Shown: positions 1 through 7,282 of the stretch, in pieces
Layout of the letters: each line of letters begins with the position of its first letter
Numbering within the stretch: position 1 is the first letter of the stretch
Assembly (NCBI GenBank): GCA_964502215.1
Contig: CAZCUN010000027.1
Span: forward strand, 1-42,628
Direction: 5' to 3'
Origin: JAALLB01 sp964502215
Lineage (GTDB): Bacteria; Pseudomonadota; Alphaproteobacteria; Rhizobiales; Rhizobiaceae
DNA: 42,628 nucleotides
Position numbers and translations under genes: made by a program
The notes under the pieces: model-generated
What the model saw: only the letters and a program-made list of their open reading frames with translations
The model's database searches: none
Told to the model about the DNA's origin: nothing

Positions 1-64
1 ATCGCATAACATCAATCTACATAATAGGTGGGGGAAAAGAACCGCTTACAATTTAGGGTTATTA

Positions 65-931
65 TTACTTTTTAAGAGTTAACCGTAATATATGATCTTG
101 TTGAGTAAATGGAGACCAACTTGTAATGACAAGTTCTTTGGTGAACCATGGTGATATTGAAAAATCCGTTGGTGAAGAAATCTTTGTATCTTTGCTTGTA
201 GTTGCTCGGAACAACAATACGGTATGTGAACAATGTGATTTTTCATCAACTTTACAATCAGCCGGTATCCACCAACGCGTAAATGTTTCAGAGCTTGTAA
301 TAATTGGTTCTTGTCTAAATACTCCAGACCGAAATACTTCACCATGGAAACGCGCTTTTGAACCATATTCTTTAATAACATTGTTATTATAGTAATTGCC
401 TAATGATCCATGTGCTAAATTCTGTATGTCTAAAAGACGCGACCATTTGGAATATTCTGTAGAGCCAAAATTAACACGTTTATTTATTTTAGGAACTCTA
501 AGTGGAGCACGCCATTCCCCCTTAAGTATGATTTGTGCCACTTCACGAGTTGGCTTTGTCCCACATTCGAGTTTTACATCGTCACAGTCCAAGTAGTTGA
601 ATGCTTGAGAAAAGACAAATCCAGTTCGCACATTTATTTCTGTATTATTACTAAGCGGGTTTTTGCAAATTGCACTGTCCTCAACAGTATTGATATAAAA
701 ACGTAACTGAGGAGTGAACGAAGCTATAGATAAATTTCCATGTGTTGAATGATAGAATTTTTTGTCATCGCCAGATAACACGCCTATAGAGCCAAGCGGT
801 GTTGAACAGTAGAACTCTTCGATATTTTCAAAATAAATAGTGTTTTCATTTACAATTATTTGTCCAGCAAAAGCACTAGATGAAAATATGCACAAGCAAA
901 TGTAGGATGTAATCTGTTGTATCTTATGCAT
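65..931 (-). CDS. Predicted exported protein of unknown function
   Basis: A 288-residue protein with a clear N-terminal signal peptide: a short basic start, a hydrophobic core around residues 8-20 and an Ala-Phe-Ala cleavage-type site near residue 22. The mature part has several cysteines (for example FYC, LDC, LEC and PADC), suggesting disulfides in an oxidizing compartment. I do not recognise a family. Its start overlaps the end of the upstream membrane-protein gene by 8 bases, so the two are probably co-transcribed and coupled. It is the last gene of a leftward cluster that begins with a hydrolase and a peptidoglycan-active enzyme. A role as periplasmic partner or protector for those enzymes is only inference. 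Confidence 0.7.
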   Translation of the reverse strand: MHKIQQITSYICLCIFSSSAFAGQIIVNENTIYFENIEEFYCSTPLGSIGVLSGDDKKFYHSTHGNLSIASFTPQLRFYINTVEDSAICKNPLSNNTEINVRTGFVFSQAFNYLDCDDVKLECGTKPTREVAQIILKGEWRAPLRVPKINKRVNFGSTEYSKWSRLLDIQNLAHGSLGNYYNNNVIKEYGSKARFHGEVFRSGVFRQEPIITSSETFTRWWIPADCKVDEKSHCSHTVLLFRATTSKDTKISSPTDFSISPWFTKELVITSWSPFTQQDHILRLTLKK

Positions 932-1316
932 TGCTGTGGCTTTTTGAAGAGATAAATATTAAAACAACTGTCCATAAAATAAGTATAACTGGCAGAACTT
1001 TGTCTGGAGACCATGATGGATCAAAACGATATACTGCGATATTGCTTGCCCAAATTAAGAAGGTGACTGGTGCAGTAAACAATTGAACTTTTGTGGTAAC
1101 AGCAGCAAACTTTAGTAAAATTAGTGGAGATAGAGTGGCGAGAAATAAAGCTGAAATTATAGTAAGGTAAATATTTGTAGTGCTGGTATCAGTCCCAAGT
1201 AGGGTATTAATTGCCAAGAATGCAGCCGTTACTTCTGTAGGAATCAACCTAAATAATTTTTCTAGATAGTTTTCTACAGAGTTATTATCGCTTATTTCTG
1301 AGATATCTCTTGCCAT
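924..1316 (-). CDS. Small multi-pass membrane protein, unknown function
   Basis: A 130-residue protein with about three or four hydrophobic segments (roughly residues 30-48, 50-72, 78-95 and 106-124) and a polar N-terminus. The start is supported by an AGGAAAA ribosome-binding site just upstream. It overlaps the following exported-protein gene by 8 bases and lies 34 bases after the preceding small gene, so it sits inside the leftward cluster. No family is recognised. Small membrane proteins next to lytic enzymes can be holin-like or immunity-like, but nothing in this sequence decides between those or another role. Confidence 0.65.
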   Translation of the reverse strand: MARDISEISDNNSVENYLEKLFRLIPTEVTAAFLAINTLLGTDTSTTNIYLTIISALFLATLSPLILLKFAAVTTKVQLFTAPVTFLIWASNIAVYRFDPSWSPDKVLPVILILWTVVLIFISSKSHSNA

Positions 1317-1350
1317 AAGTTTTCCTAATTAAATTTAATGGAACATTGAA

Positions 1351-1590
1351 CTAATCTAATTTCAACAGTTCTTGCATTATTGCTTTAGCCCTTTCAAGAG
1401 CTGCTAATTCTTTGGTTCCCAAATCAGAATTATTGTCTACTTCAATGTAAACTTGAAAAGTTATATGCTCTTTTGACCCGCCACCCTGATTTTCCGCAGA
1501 CCAACTAACTTCATACTTCACCCCCATCTTCCCATTACTTAGAACATCAGCTCGAAGCTGTGGGTCATTAAAAGAAAAGTATCCTGTCAT
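1351..1590 (-). CDS. Small soluble protein, unknown function
   Basis: A 79-residue protein preceded by a good ribosome-binding site (AGGAAG, 7 bases before the ATG). The sequence alternates as expected for a beta-rich N-terminal part (residues 10-50) followed by one charged helix (about 58-78, ending in an alpha-helical LEL-KAIMQELLKLD pattern). It has no signal peptide and no membrane segment. The layout resembles the small beta-sandwich proteins found beside hydrolase genes, but I do not recognise a named family. It lies between the peptidoglycan-active enzyme gene and the small membrane protein gene, all on the same strand. Confidence 0.6.
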   Translation of the reverse strand: MTGYFSFNDPQLRADVLSNGKMGVKYEVSWSAENQGGGSKEHITFQVYIEVDNNSDLGTKELAALERAKAIMQELLKLD

Positions 1591-1694
1591 TTGGTCTTCC
1601 TGTTTAGAGTTGGTGCTCTCTATTTATCAATCATTTTTTGAATACTAATTAAGTAAGCGGAAAATAATCACGTTTATACTATCAATGTTTAATG

Positions 1695-3113
1695 TCACTT
1701 AAACTCATTTAAAGATGCAACATATTTTTTGTTCAAAATATCATTATCTAACCGATCTAATGCAGTTCGTAATGATTTAGAACGGCTTTTATATTTGCTA
1801 TTTATATCGATCAAATTGTTTATAGGATCACCGCTATTTAAAGCATTTTTCACTTTTTTTCTACTAGCTCGTCCTTGATGATGAATATCCGCAATTATCA
1901 TGCAAAGTTTTGCAGATTTTCCGTCTAAATCATACCAGCCTCCATATTTAGACATTTTACTTTCTAATATCTGGACAGATCGTTTTACTTGAATATCTCT
2001 AGCTTTCTTTGAATGTTCGCACATATGCATCATTCGTGCCGCGTTTAATACCTCTTGATTATCAAGTTCCCAGCGATTTGGATTAAAGTAATTCATTAAA
2101 AGTTGTAATTGCTTTGAGCCATTAGGGCCTGTATCAAAGATAGTCTCCAAGTCTGTTTTTGCTCCATCATTGCTAACCTTATGAACTCTGCCATTTATTA
2201 AACTTAGTTCAGGAAAATATGGCTCACTAACACCTTCTTTTATTAAGTCTCTCAAGAAAAGTACAAAATTATCATTAGGTGTGTGTGCAGCTAATTGATA
2301 AAATCCAAATGTAAATTTAGCTCTGTCATAAGTATTGTGAAGGTTGAAGTGATTATTACTTTCGCAATAACCAGACACTTCGAGAAAGTGTGACCATATA
2401 TCGTAATCGTCTTCATACGATTTTGCACTGTACTTATGACCATAGTATTCTTCTATTGGCACAAATAACCCGTAATATTTTGCAGATTTTTTCTTAATCT
2501 CCTTACCAACAAGGAACCAGTCATTCTTATTTGAAGACGCCTTAGTTGCTCTTGCCCACCAACGATTGTCTCCCTTTTGAATTTCAATAGGCACTCCTGC
2601 TGATACATTGATTCCATCAGGCCTTACATCAATTTCATAACCTTCATTCGGAAAGTGTCCAAAAAATATAGCTTGGTGTCCAGAATACAAATTTTGAAAT
2701 TTGGTTTTAAAAGAGCTTAATGGTTCCTTAATCACCTTATCTCCACCATTAGAGTAATGGTAAACATTCCCCCGCGAGAATATTCCAACATGCTTCTGCG
2801 GTATATTCACCATATTCTTTTTTTCTAGATCGACATTTTTTTCTTTTGTGACAAAAATCAGTGACTCTCTATTTTTATCTAAATCAGCCTCTCGTCCCAC
2901 TCTAGGGCATTGAGCAAAAATTTCGTGAACTCTTACGTTGGCGGGTTGTTTACTACCTCCCTTATATTCCCTGCAATGATACGAAAATTCTATCCCTGCT
3001 ATGTGTGATACAAAATGGGCACAATGGTTATAGTTCTTTCCATGAAATTTATTTTTACAAATGTCTTTTATATCTTTTCCTAACGCAGCTTCTAAGTCGT
3101 TGTAATATTGCAT
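1695..3113 (-). CDS. Two-domain peptidoglycan hydrolase-like protein (NlpC/P60-like cysteine domain plus lysozyme-like domain)
   Basis: I chose the ATG at 3113 because a GGAGG lies 11 bases upstream; a GTG at 3131 would give 478 residues instead of 472. The N-terminal part has a NlpC/P60-type layout: a candidate nucleophile Cys31 in NHCAHFVSH and a candidate His108 in KHVGIF, followed by HYSN. The second half has a lysozyme-like signature, Glu251 in YCESNN followed by NTYDRAKFTFGFYQ and AAHTPNDN, a layout I associate with muramidase domains of secreted effectors. No signal peptide is seen, so export would need a dedicated route or lysis. It begins 27 bases after an alpha/beta hydrolase gene. 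The cleavage specificities are inferred, not shown. Confidence 0.65.
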   Translation of the reverse strand: MQYYNDLEAALGKDIKDICKNKFHGKNYNHCAHFVSHIAGIEFSYHCREYKGGSKQPANVRVHEIFAQCPRVGREADLDKNRESLIFVTKEKNVDLEKKNMVNIPQKHVGIFSRGNVYHYSNGGDKVIKEPLSSFKTKFQNLYSGHQAIFFGHFPNEGYEIDVRPDGINVSAGVPIEIQKGDNRWWARATKASSNKNDWFLVGKEIKKKSAKYYGLFVPIEEYYGHKYSAKSYEDDYDIWSHFLEVSGYCESNNHFNLHNTYDRAKFTFGFYQLAAHTPNDNFVLFLRDLIKEGVSEPYFPELSLINGRVHKVSNDGAKTDLETIFDTGPNGSKQLQLLMNYFNPNRWELDNQEVLNAARMMHMCEHSKKARDIQVKRSVQILESKMSKYGGWYDLDGKSAKLCMIIADIHHQGRASRKKVKNALNSGDPINNLIDINSKYKSRSKSLRTALDRLDNDILNKKYVASLNEFK

Positions 3114-3140
3114 TTGTATTCGATCCTCCACTGATTTGAG

Positions 3141-3695
3141 CTATTCTAATATTTTCTCAATGCTTTCTAATATCTTCTCTCTAGTAATTGGAGATGATGC
3201 AGATTTAATGTGTGACCCTAGAATTTTAGTAACTGTATGGGCATGCTCTATTTCATCTGGTACGATAAACTTGCCGCCACTTTTTCCACTTGGATCATGC
3301 TTTCTTGCGTTGTGCGGAAATCCACGCGTGGCGTGAAATTCATCAATGAAGTCGATGTTTTTTGAAAGCTTCATAGAAGACTGCCAAGCAAAAAGAGCTG
3401 TAGGGTCAACCCCAGCTACATAGGCGACGGAAATATCTTCAGAATTCAGTTTCTTTGCAATTTGCTGGCACCGTAAAGCGCCATAAGAATGACCAATCAA
3501 TATTATTGTAGCAGAACCTAGTTCTTTATGCCGTTCCAATATGCCTTTGAGGACTTTTTTCCATCTCCGATGATGATGGTGATGTGCATCTACAGTAGAA
3601 GGAAGATCATCAATAAGACGTTCTAATTCCTTAGTACCATCTTCTGCTCCAGCAGAAAGCAACCCAGAAAATAAATGACACTCAACTCGACCCAT
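3141..3695 (-). CDS. Small alpha/beta hydrolase (lipase/esterase-like)
   Basis: A 184-residue protein with a typical nucleophile elbow, Ser70 in GHSYG, after a hydrophobic strand (IILI). A later Asp97 (GVDPTA) and a His in EHAHT (residues 151-153) can complete a Ser-Asp-His triad. The start is backed by a GGGGA ribosome-binding site. There is no signal peptide. A natural run of five histidines occurs at residues 38-42. It is the first gene of the leftward cluster and sits 27 bases before the peptidoglycan-active gene. The substrate is unknown; lipid esters or a cell-envelope ester are plausible given the neighbour. Catalysis itself is inferred from the triad pattern. Confidence 0.7.
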   Translation of the reverse strand: MGRVECHLFSGLLSAGAEDGTKELERLIDDLPSTVDAHHHHHRRWKKVLKGILERHKELGSATIILIGHSYGALRCQQIAKKLNSEDISVAYVAGVDPTALFAWQSSMKLSKNIDFIDEFHATRGFPHNARKHDPSGKSGGKFIVPDEIEHAHTVTKILGSHIKSASSPITREKILESIEKILE

Positions 3696-3925
3696 AAGTA
3701 TTCCCCACTTAATTAATATATAGGAATTTATTTACATAAATGAGTCAAGCTTAATATTGATAACTTTTATATTTAATCTCTAATAAATTTGGAGGGTAAT
3801 TAAAATTCGAAACTGAAATTATAATAAATCATTACGAAACGCGCGGTATAAGCAAAATAATTTATAATAAGAGCCAACAAAACTTGTTGATTTTCCTGCG
3901 TATCGATAATTGGCAGAATATTCTA
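3696..3925. promoter_or_regulatory. AT-rich intergenic region, likely promoter of the leftward hydrolase cluster's upstream boundary
   Basis: A strongly AT-rich stretch between the leftward coiled-coil gene and the hydrolase cluster. It probably holds the promoter for the cluster, since the first gene starts at its left edge. No convincing hexamer pair or terminator hairpin could be fixed by eye. Confidence 0.3.
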
Positions 3926-4678
3926 TTATTTCATACTTGGCACCAGTCCAGCATTAATACTCATATCTGTAGGTGCAAGTTTAGTTACTTGCTCTACAGC
4001 TACGGTCGTAATGAAATCTGATTTGAGATCGGTTTCTTGTGAAGGGTCGTAGTCAGATAGTTTGCTGCGAACTTCGATGGGCATGTCTTTTTCGATGCCA
4101 TCTTTTAGTTCGTCGAATTCTTCTTGAGTGAGTTCATCGTCGTCTAGGCGTTCACGAGCTGTATCAAGCTTTTCTTGATAGTCGAGTAGCTTTTGATCAA
4201 TGATTTCATGCTTGTGGATTTTATTGCGAATGTCCTGCCAAGCTTCATGTGTCGTATGATGATCGGGTATTTGGTTTGGTTCAACAATATCTGGCGTAAG
4301 TTGGTTGCCTTCTTTATCAAAGACGCGAATGCCATCTTCTGATTTAAAAATATGCATTCCATCATCAAGCTGATAGGAATTTTCAAGCGCTGCGTCCCGT
4401 TCGAGATATAGACGTTCCAGTATCTCACGATTTTCCATGATGGCTTCGATGGTAAGTGCATCGTAAGTATCAAGATCGGCTTTGAAAGCTTCAACTTCAA
4501 TAGGGTCTGCCAAGATTACACTGGCAACAAGATCAAGGAATTCCTCTTCCGCTTGTTCTTGTTTGATTTCTTTCTGCTCTTGTTGGTGTTTTGAAGCAAT
4601 GAACCATTTCTCGCGCTCGTGGCGAAGTGCCTCGCTTTGCAAGGCACGTATCTCGAAATCGTCCATCACCCGTAACAT
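3926..4678 (-). CDS. Charged coiled-coil protein of unknown function
   Basis: A 250-residue, very acidic and glutamine/glutamate-rich protein. Long helices are predicted at residues 5-50 and 75-100 and again around 150-200 (heptad-like Leu/Glu/Lys spacing), with a short beta-rich middle (HIFKSEDGIRVFDKEGN). It has no signal peptide and no membrane segment. Its ATG directly follows the stop codon of the small exported protein gene, so the two form one leftward unit. I do not recognise the family. An accessory function of the mobile element is likely from context only. Confidence 0.65.
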   Translation of the reverse strand: MLRVMDDFEIRALQSEALRHEREKWFIASKHQQEQKEIKQEQAEEEFLDLVASVILADPIEVEAFKADLDTYDALTIEAIMENREILERLYLERDAALENSYQLDDGMHIFKSEDGIRVFDKEGNQLTPDIVEPNQIPDHHTTHEAWQDIRNKIHKHEIIDQKLLDYQEKLDTARERLDDDELTQEEFDELKDGIEKDMPIEVRSKLSDYDPSQETDLKSDFITTVAVEQVTKLAPTDMSINAGLVPSMK

Positions 4679-5038
4679 TTATACCCCGCAATCCTTACTC
4701 ACCATAGCATAGACAATCACAGCCACGGGCTTTTCCCTGTGATGTTCCAACCATTGTTTGGCGACTTTCCAACGGGAGACGGTATCTATTTCAAGCCAGC
4801 CTTCAATACATTTAAGGCCATCTTCATTTGGACGATCTTTGAGAAAGCGGGCATAGCCCAGACCAGCAAGTACTCCACCAATATGCTGCACCTGAGCATC
4901 GGTATCCAGTTTTGTAAGTATATCTTCGCCCGTAAGAGCGAGTGCCTCATTTGCCTGTATGCCATTTATCATTATTGCCATTAGCATAGCTGAAGTTCGT
5001 GAAGATTTACTTAAAGTTAACCATTGGTTAATGGGCAT
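4679..5038 (-). CDS. Small exported protein, possibly Rap1a/Tai-like
   Basis: A 119-residue protein with an N-terminal export signal (hydrophobic residues about 16-28, Ala-Asn-Glu-Ala cleavage region). The mature part has a glycine-rich HIGGVLAGLGYA helix, a Cys in KCIEGW and a Cys near the C-terminus (KDCG). That layout loosely resembles the Rap1a/Tai immunity fold (helical, one disulfide), but I cannot confirm membership. AAGGA lies 7 bases before the ATG. It is the first gene of a two-gene leftward unit, and faces away from the resolvase gene across a 199-base spacer. Confidence 0.6.
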   Translation of the reverse strand: MPINQWLTLSKSSRTSAMLMAIMINGIQANEALALTGEDILTKLDTDAQVQHIGGVLAGLGYARFLKDRPNEDGLKCIEGWLEIDTVSRWKVAKQWLEHHREKPVAVIVYAMVSKDCGV

Positions 5039-5182
5039 AATGGTTCCTTTTTGTCACATTGGATTATGACAAGCGAAATTTGCATCGCAAATCCAAAATC
5101 ATGTAAAATATCAATAGGATGAGTGAATAGGGCATATGCCCGAAACACTCCAAAAGGTTCAGGAAAGAAAGGAACGAATCTG

Positions 5183-5208
5183 TCAATCGATAAACATCAA
5201 ACGATTGA
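5183..5208. promoter_or_regulatory. Inverted repeat upstream of resolvase gene
   Basis: TCAATCG and CGATTGA form a perfect 7-base inverted repeat with a 12-base spacer, about 30 bases before the resolvase start. Further ATTGAG repeats follow. It may be an operator or a recombinase-binding (res-like) site. The surrounding 5039-5237 spacer is the divergent promoter region for the flanking genes. Confidence 0.4.
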
Positions 5209-5237
5209 GCATTAAACCATTGAGATAATTTGAAAAA

Positions 5238-5795
5238 ATGAAGTTAGGCTATTTACGTGTCAGTACAGAAGAACAAAATACGGATCGACAGATTGATGCG
5301 CTAAAGCCCCTGTGTGATGATATTTTTATTGAAAAAATCTCAGCGACCGCGCCAAAAAGGCCTGTGTTTGACCAAGTAATGAGCCTCTTGAAAACAGGTG
5401 ATACATTTGTTGTCTGGGACTTAGATCGTGCATTTCGCTCCACAGTAGATGCTATTTTGCAAGAAAAGCATCTACGCGAGAATGGAATTGCATTTGAGAT
5501 TATATCACTAAATGTGAACACAGCTGAGCCTGCTGGTGAATTTGCTTATTCAGTAATGGCAGCAGCAGCGCAATTAGAACGGCGCATGATCTCCAAGCGT
5601 ACTAAGGAAGGATTAGCAGCCGCCCGAAGGCGCGGCGTTCAGCTTGGTAGAAAGCCAAAACTCACGCAAATACAAGTAAGACAGGCAAAAGAAAAACTAG
5701 ATGCTGAAAATCACACGCAATGCGAACTTGCCGCTATACTTGGCGTTCACCCAAGAACATTAGCTAGAGCTTTAAAGCGCGAGTTACAGAACTAG
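5238..5795 (+). CDS. Serine site-specific recombinase (resolvase/invertase family)
   Basis: A 185-residue small serine recombinase of the Tn3-resolvase/Pin type. The catalytic Ser9 sits in YLRVST; the conserved Gln/Asp/Arg pattern follows (TDRQ, then DLDRAFRS near residue 60), and the long E-helix contains QLERRMISKRTKEGL. The C-terminal 45 residues form a helix-turn-helix (CELAAILGVHPRTLARAL). Length is normal for the family. Its ribosome-binding site is weak. The stop overlaps the end of the convergent gene by 4 bases. It may resolve element multimers or invert a segment. An invertible segment was not found. Confidence 0.92.
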   Translation: MKLGYLRVSTEEQNTDRQIDALKPLCDDIFIEKISATAPKRPVFDQVMSLLKTGDTFVVWDLDRAFRSTVDAILQEKHLRENGIAFEIISLNVNTAEPAGEFAYSVMAAAAQLERRMISKRTKEGLAAARRRGVQLGRKPKLTQIQVRQAKEKLDAENHTQCELAAILGVHPRTLARALKRELQN

Positions 5796-6223
5796 ATACC
5801 AAACAAATCCAACTGCTTGCTCAAGAGTTCATCTAAAAAATGTAAATGCGCGAAATCATTATATAGATGAGCATTCTTTAAACTCATTGATGTATGAACA
5901 TCGCTACAAGCAACAGGAATATTTATAATTCTATTGGTCTTGCGTTGATGATGTAATTCACGAACAACTTGGCGATATCTCGATAAATCAGATTTCAGGT
6001 CAGCTTTGAACTTGGCTTGCAGCTTACGCAGTTTTTCTGAGCGCTTTGGCTCACTCATCTTGTTAATCTGACATATGTCATCAGCCATATAACCGCAGTA
6101 GTCAGATGCAATTGCTTCTGCTTGTATTTGTTTAGGTGTGGGAACAACACCACCAAGCAGATAATACCACGGATGACCTGAACTACGGCCTTCATGCTCT
6201 TCAAGGGGTTTAACGTTTTTCAT
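5792..6223 (-). CDS. Hypothetical protein downstream of ArdA-like gene
   Basis: A 143-residue soluble basic protein preceded by a strong ribosome-binding site (GGGAGG) that overlaps the end of the ardA-like gene, with 15 bases between the two genes. They are very likely one transcript. It contains a KRSEKLRKLQAKFK-type basic helix around residues 60-80 and a histidine-rich C-terminal part (HLYNDFAHLHFLDELL). No family is recognised. A role in establishment of the element after transfer is suggested only by its partner. Confidence 0.65.
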   Translation of the reverse strand: MKNVKPLEEHEGRSSGHPWYYLLGGVVPTPKQIQAEAIASDYCGYMADDICQINKMSEPKRSEKLRKLQAKFKADLKSDLSRYRQVVRELHHQRKTNRIINIPVACSDVHTSMSLKNAHLYNDFAHLHFLDELLSKQLDLFGI

Positions 6224-6238
6224 GATTATGTCCTCCCG

Positions 6239-6745
6239 TTAACCGCAACGGTAGGCAAAGCGTTCACCTGATACTGTTGTCATGGAATAATCGACTGATA
6301 AATCGCGAGCGATAGCATCATAATCGATATAGAACTCTAAGGACTTTGGAATTTCACCATAAAGGCCTTCATCTATGAATTGCTCTGCAAGTTCCTTCAA
6401 AGATTGGACATCATAAATATCAATGTCTAAATCATTAATGTTGTCCGTGTCTGGATTGAAACCATATCCGCACTCGCCATTGGCAACAATAAAACGCGTT
6501 TTCTCATGAACATCCCAATTGTCTACCAATTCAAAGAACTTTGCAAAATTGGATTGGTTTAATTCAAAGGCATTAGCAAACTCACAATCAATACGGTCCC
6601 CATCAATGAACTGGATTTCGAACTCCTGAAAAGCCTCACCATATGCGTGTCTTAATGTGGCAAGATGATTGTCGAATTCATTTGCGGATTTAAAGTAAAA
6701 TCCACTACCTGCAGTACTGTAAGGTTGGGCAAATAATTGTGTCAT
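6239..6745 (-). CDS. ardA: Antirestriction protein, ArdA-like
   Basis: A strongly acidic 168-residue protein resembling ArdA, which mimics the shape and charge of B-form DNA and blocks type I restriction enzymes. Features are the acidic N-terminal domain starting MTQLFAQPY, the FYFKSANEF segment, and repeated Asp/Glu in the later half (DTDNINDLDIDIYD). I chose the ATG at 6745, with GAGGAAAG just upstream, over an earlier ATG at 6781 with no such site. It leads a two-gene leftward unit. Such genes typically help incoming mobile DNA survive host restriction, fitting this element. Confidence 0.85.
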   Translation of the reverse strand: MTQLFAQPYSTAGSGFYFKSANEFDNHLATLRHAYGEAFQEFEIQFIDGDRIDCEFANAFELNQSNFAKFFELVDNWDVHEKTRFIVANGECGYGFNPDTDNINDLDIDIYDVQSLKELAEQFIDEGLYGEIPKSLEFYIDYDAIARDLSVDYSMTTVSGERFAYRCG

Positions 6746-7282
6746 GGTTCTTTCCTCTTCTTTTGAAACTAGGTTGCACATGCAACCTTGCTTCCGGTCG
6801 AGGACGGAGATGGGAGGGGAAAAGAAAAATCGTTATTGAGTGGTGCGGGCGCACAAATGAAATGCGGAGCCACGGTTAATGACTATTTTTCTTTTGGGGA
6901 GAGAAGAGGCAGAGCCTCTCGGCTTCCTCAACTAACAAAATAACCAAGCGGCAAACTTGTCGCTGCAATATTTCCGTCAGGGGGCGACGCCGAATGGCCA
7001 ATACAAGCGACGCGCAGGCTTGGTTTACGAGCACCCGCCCGGACGGCAGTTATAATTAAAGATTGATAATCTGTACTCTCGGCCCATACCAGACCTTGAG
7101 GCAGTTTCAACTATCACTTTGGGTTTTCCAGAAAGCTGCCATTTAAATAACCCTTAGGAAAACACCTGAATGAGTTACTCCAAATTTTCAGCGATTTATT
7201 TTTCAATCTTTCTGATTTAAAGAGGTCAAAAAATCAACCATTTCTCCAAAACATGCAAGAGAGCTGAGTCTCGAGTCTTTCC
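6746..7282. promoter_or_regulatory. Structured intergenic region upstream of ardA
   Basis: About 540 bases with no gene I can support. The part around 6930-7110 is visibly richer in G+C than its surroundings and has several short inverted repeats: AGAGGC-AGA-GCCTCT near 6907-6921, GGCG-A-CGCC near 6983, and AGCG/CGCT around 6948. It must hold the promoter for ardA (leftward). A 60-codon leftward frame at 6928-7110 has no ribosome-binding site that I can see and is not called. It could hold a single-strand promoter or a transfer origin. Confidence 0.4.

Noticed and set aside
6928..7110. 60-residue leftward frame upstream of ardA
   Set aside because: No ribosome-binding site; the region looks regulatory, and the frame may be accidental in GC-richer DNA.
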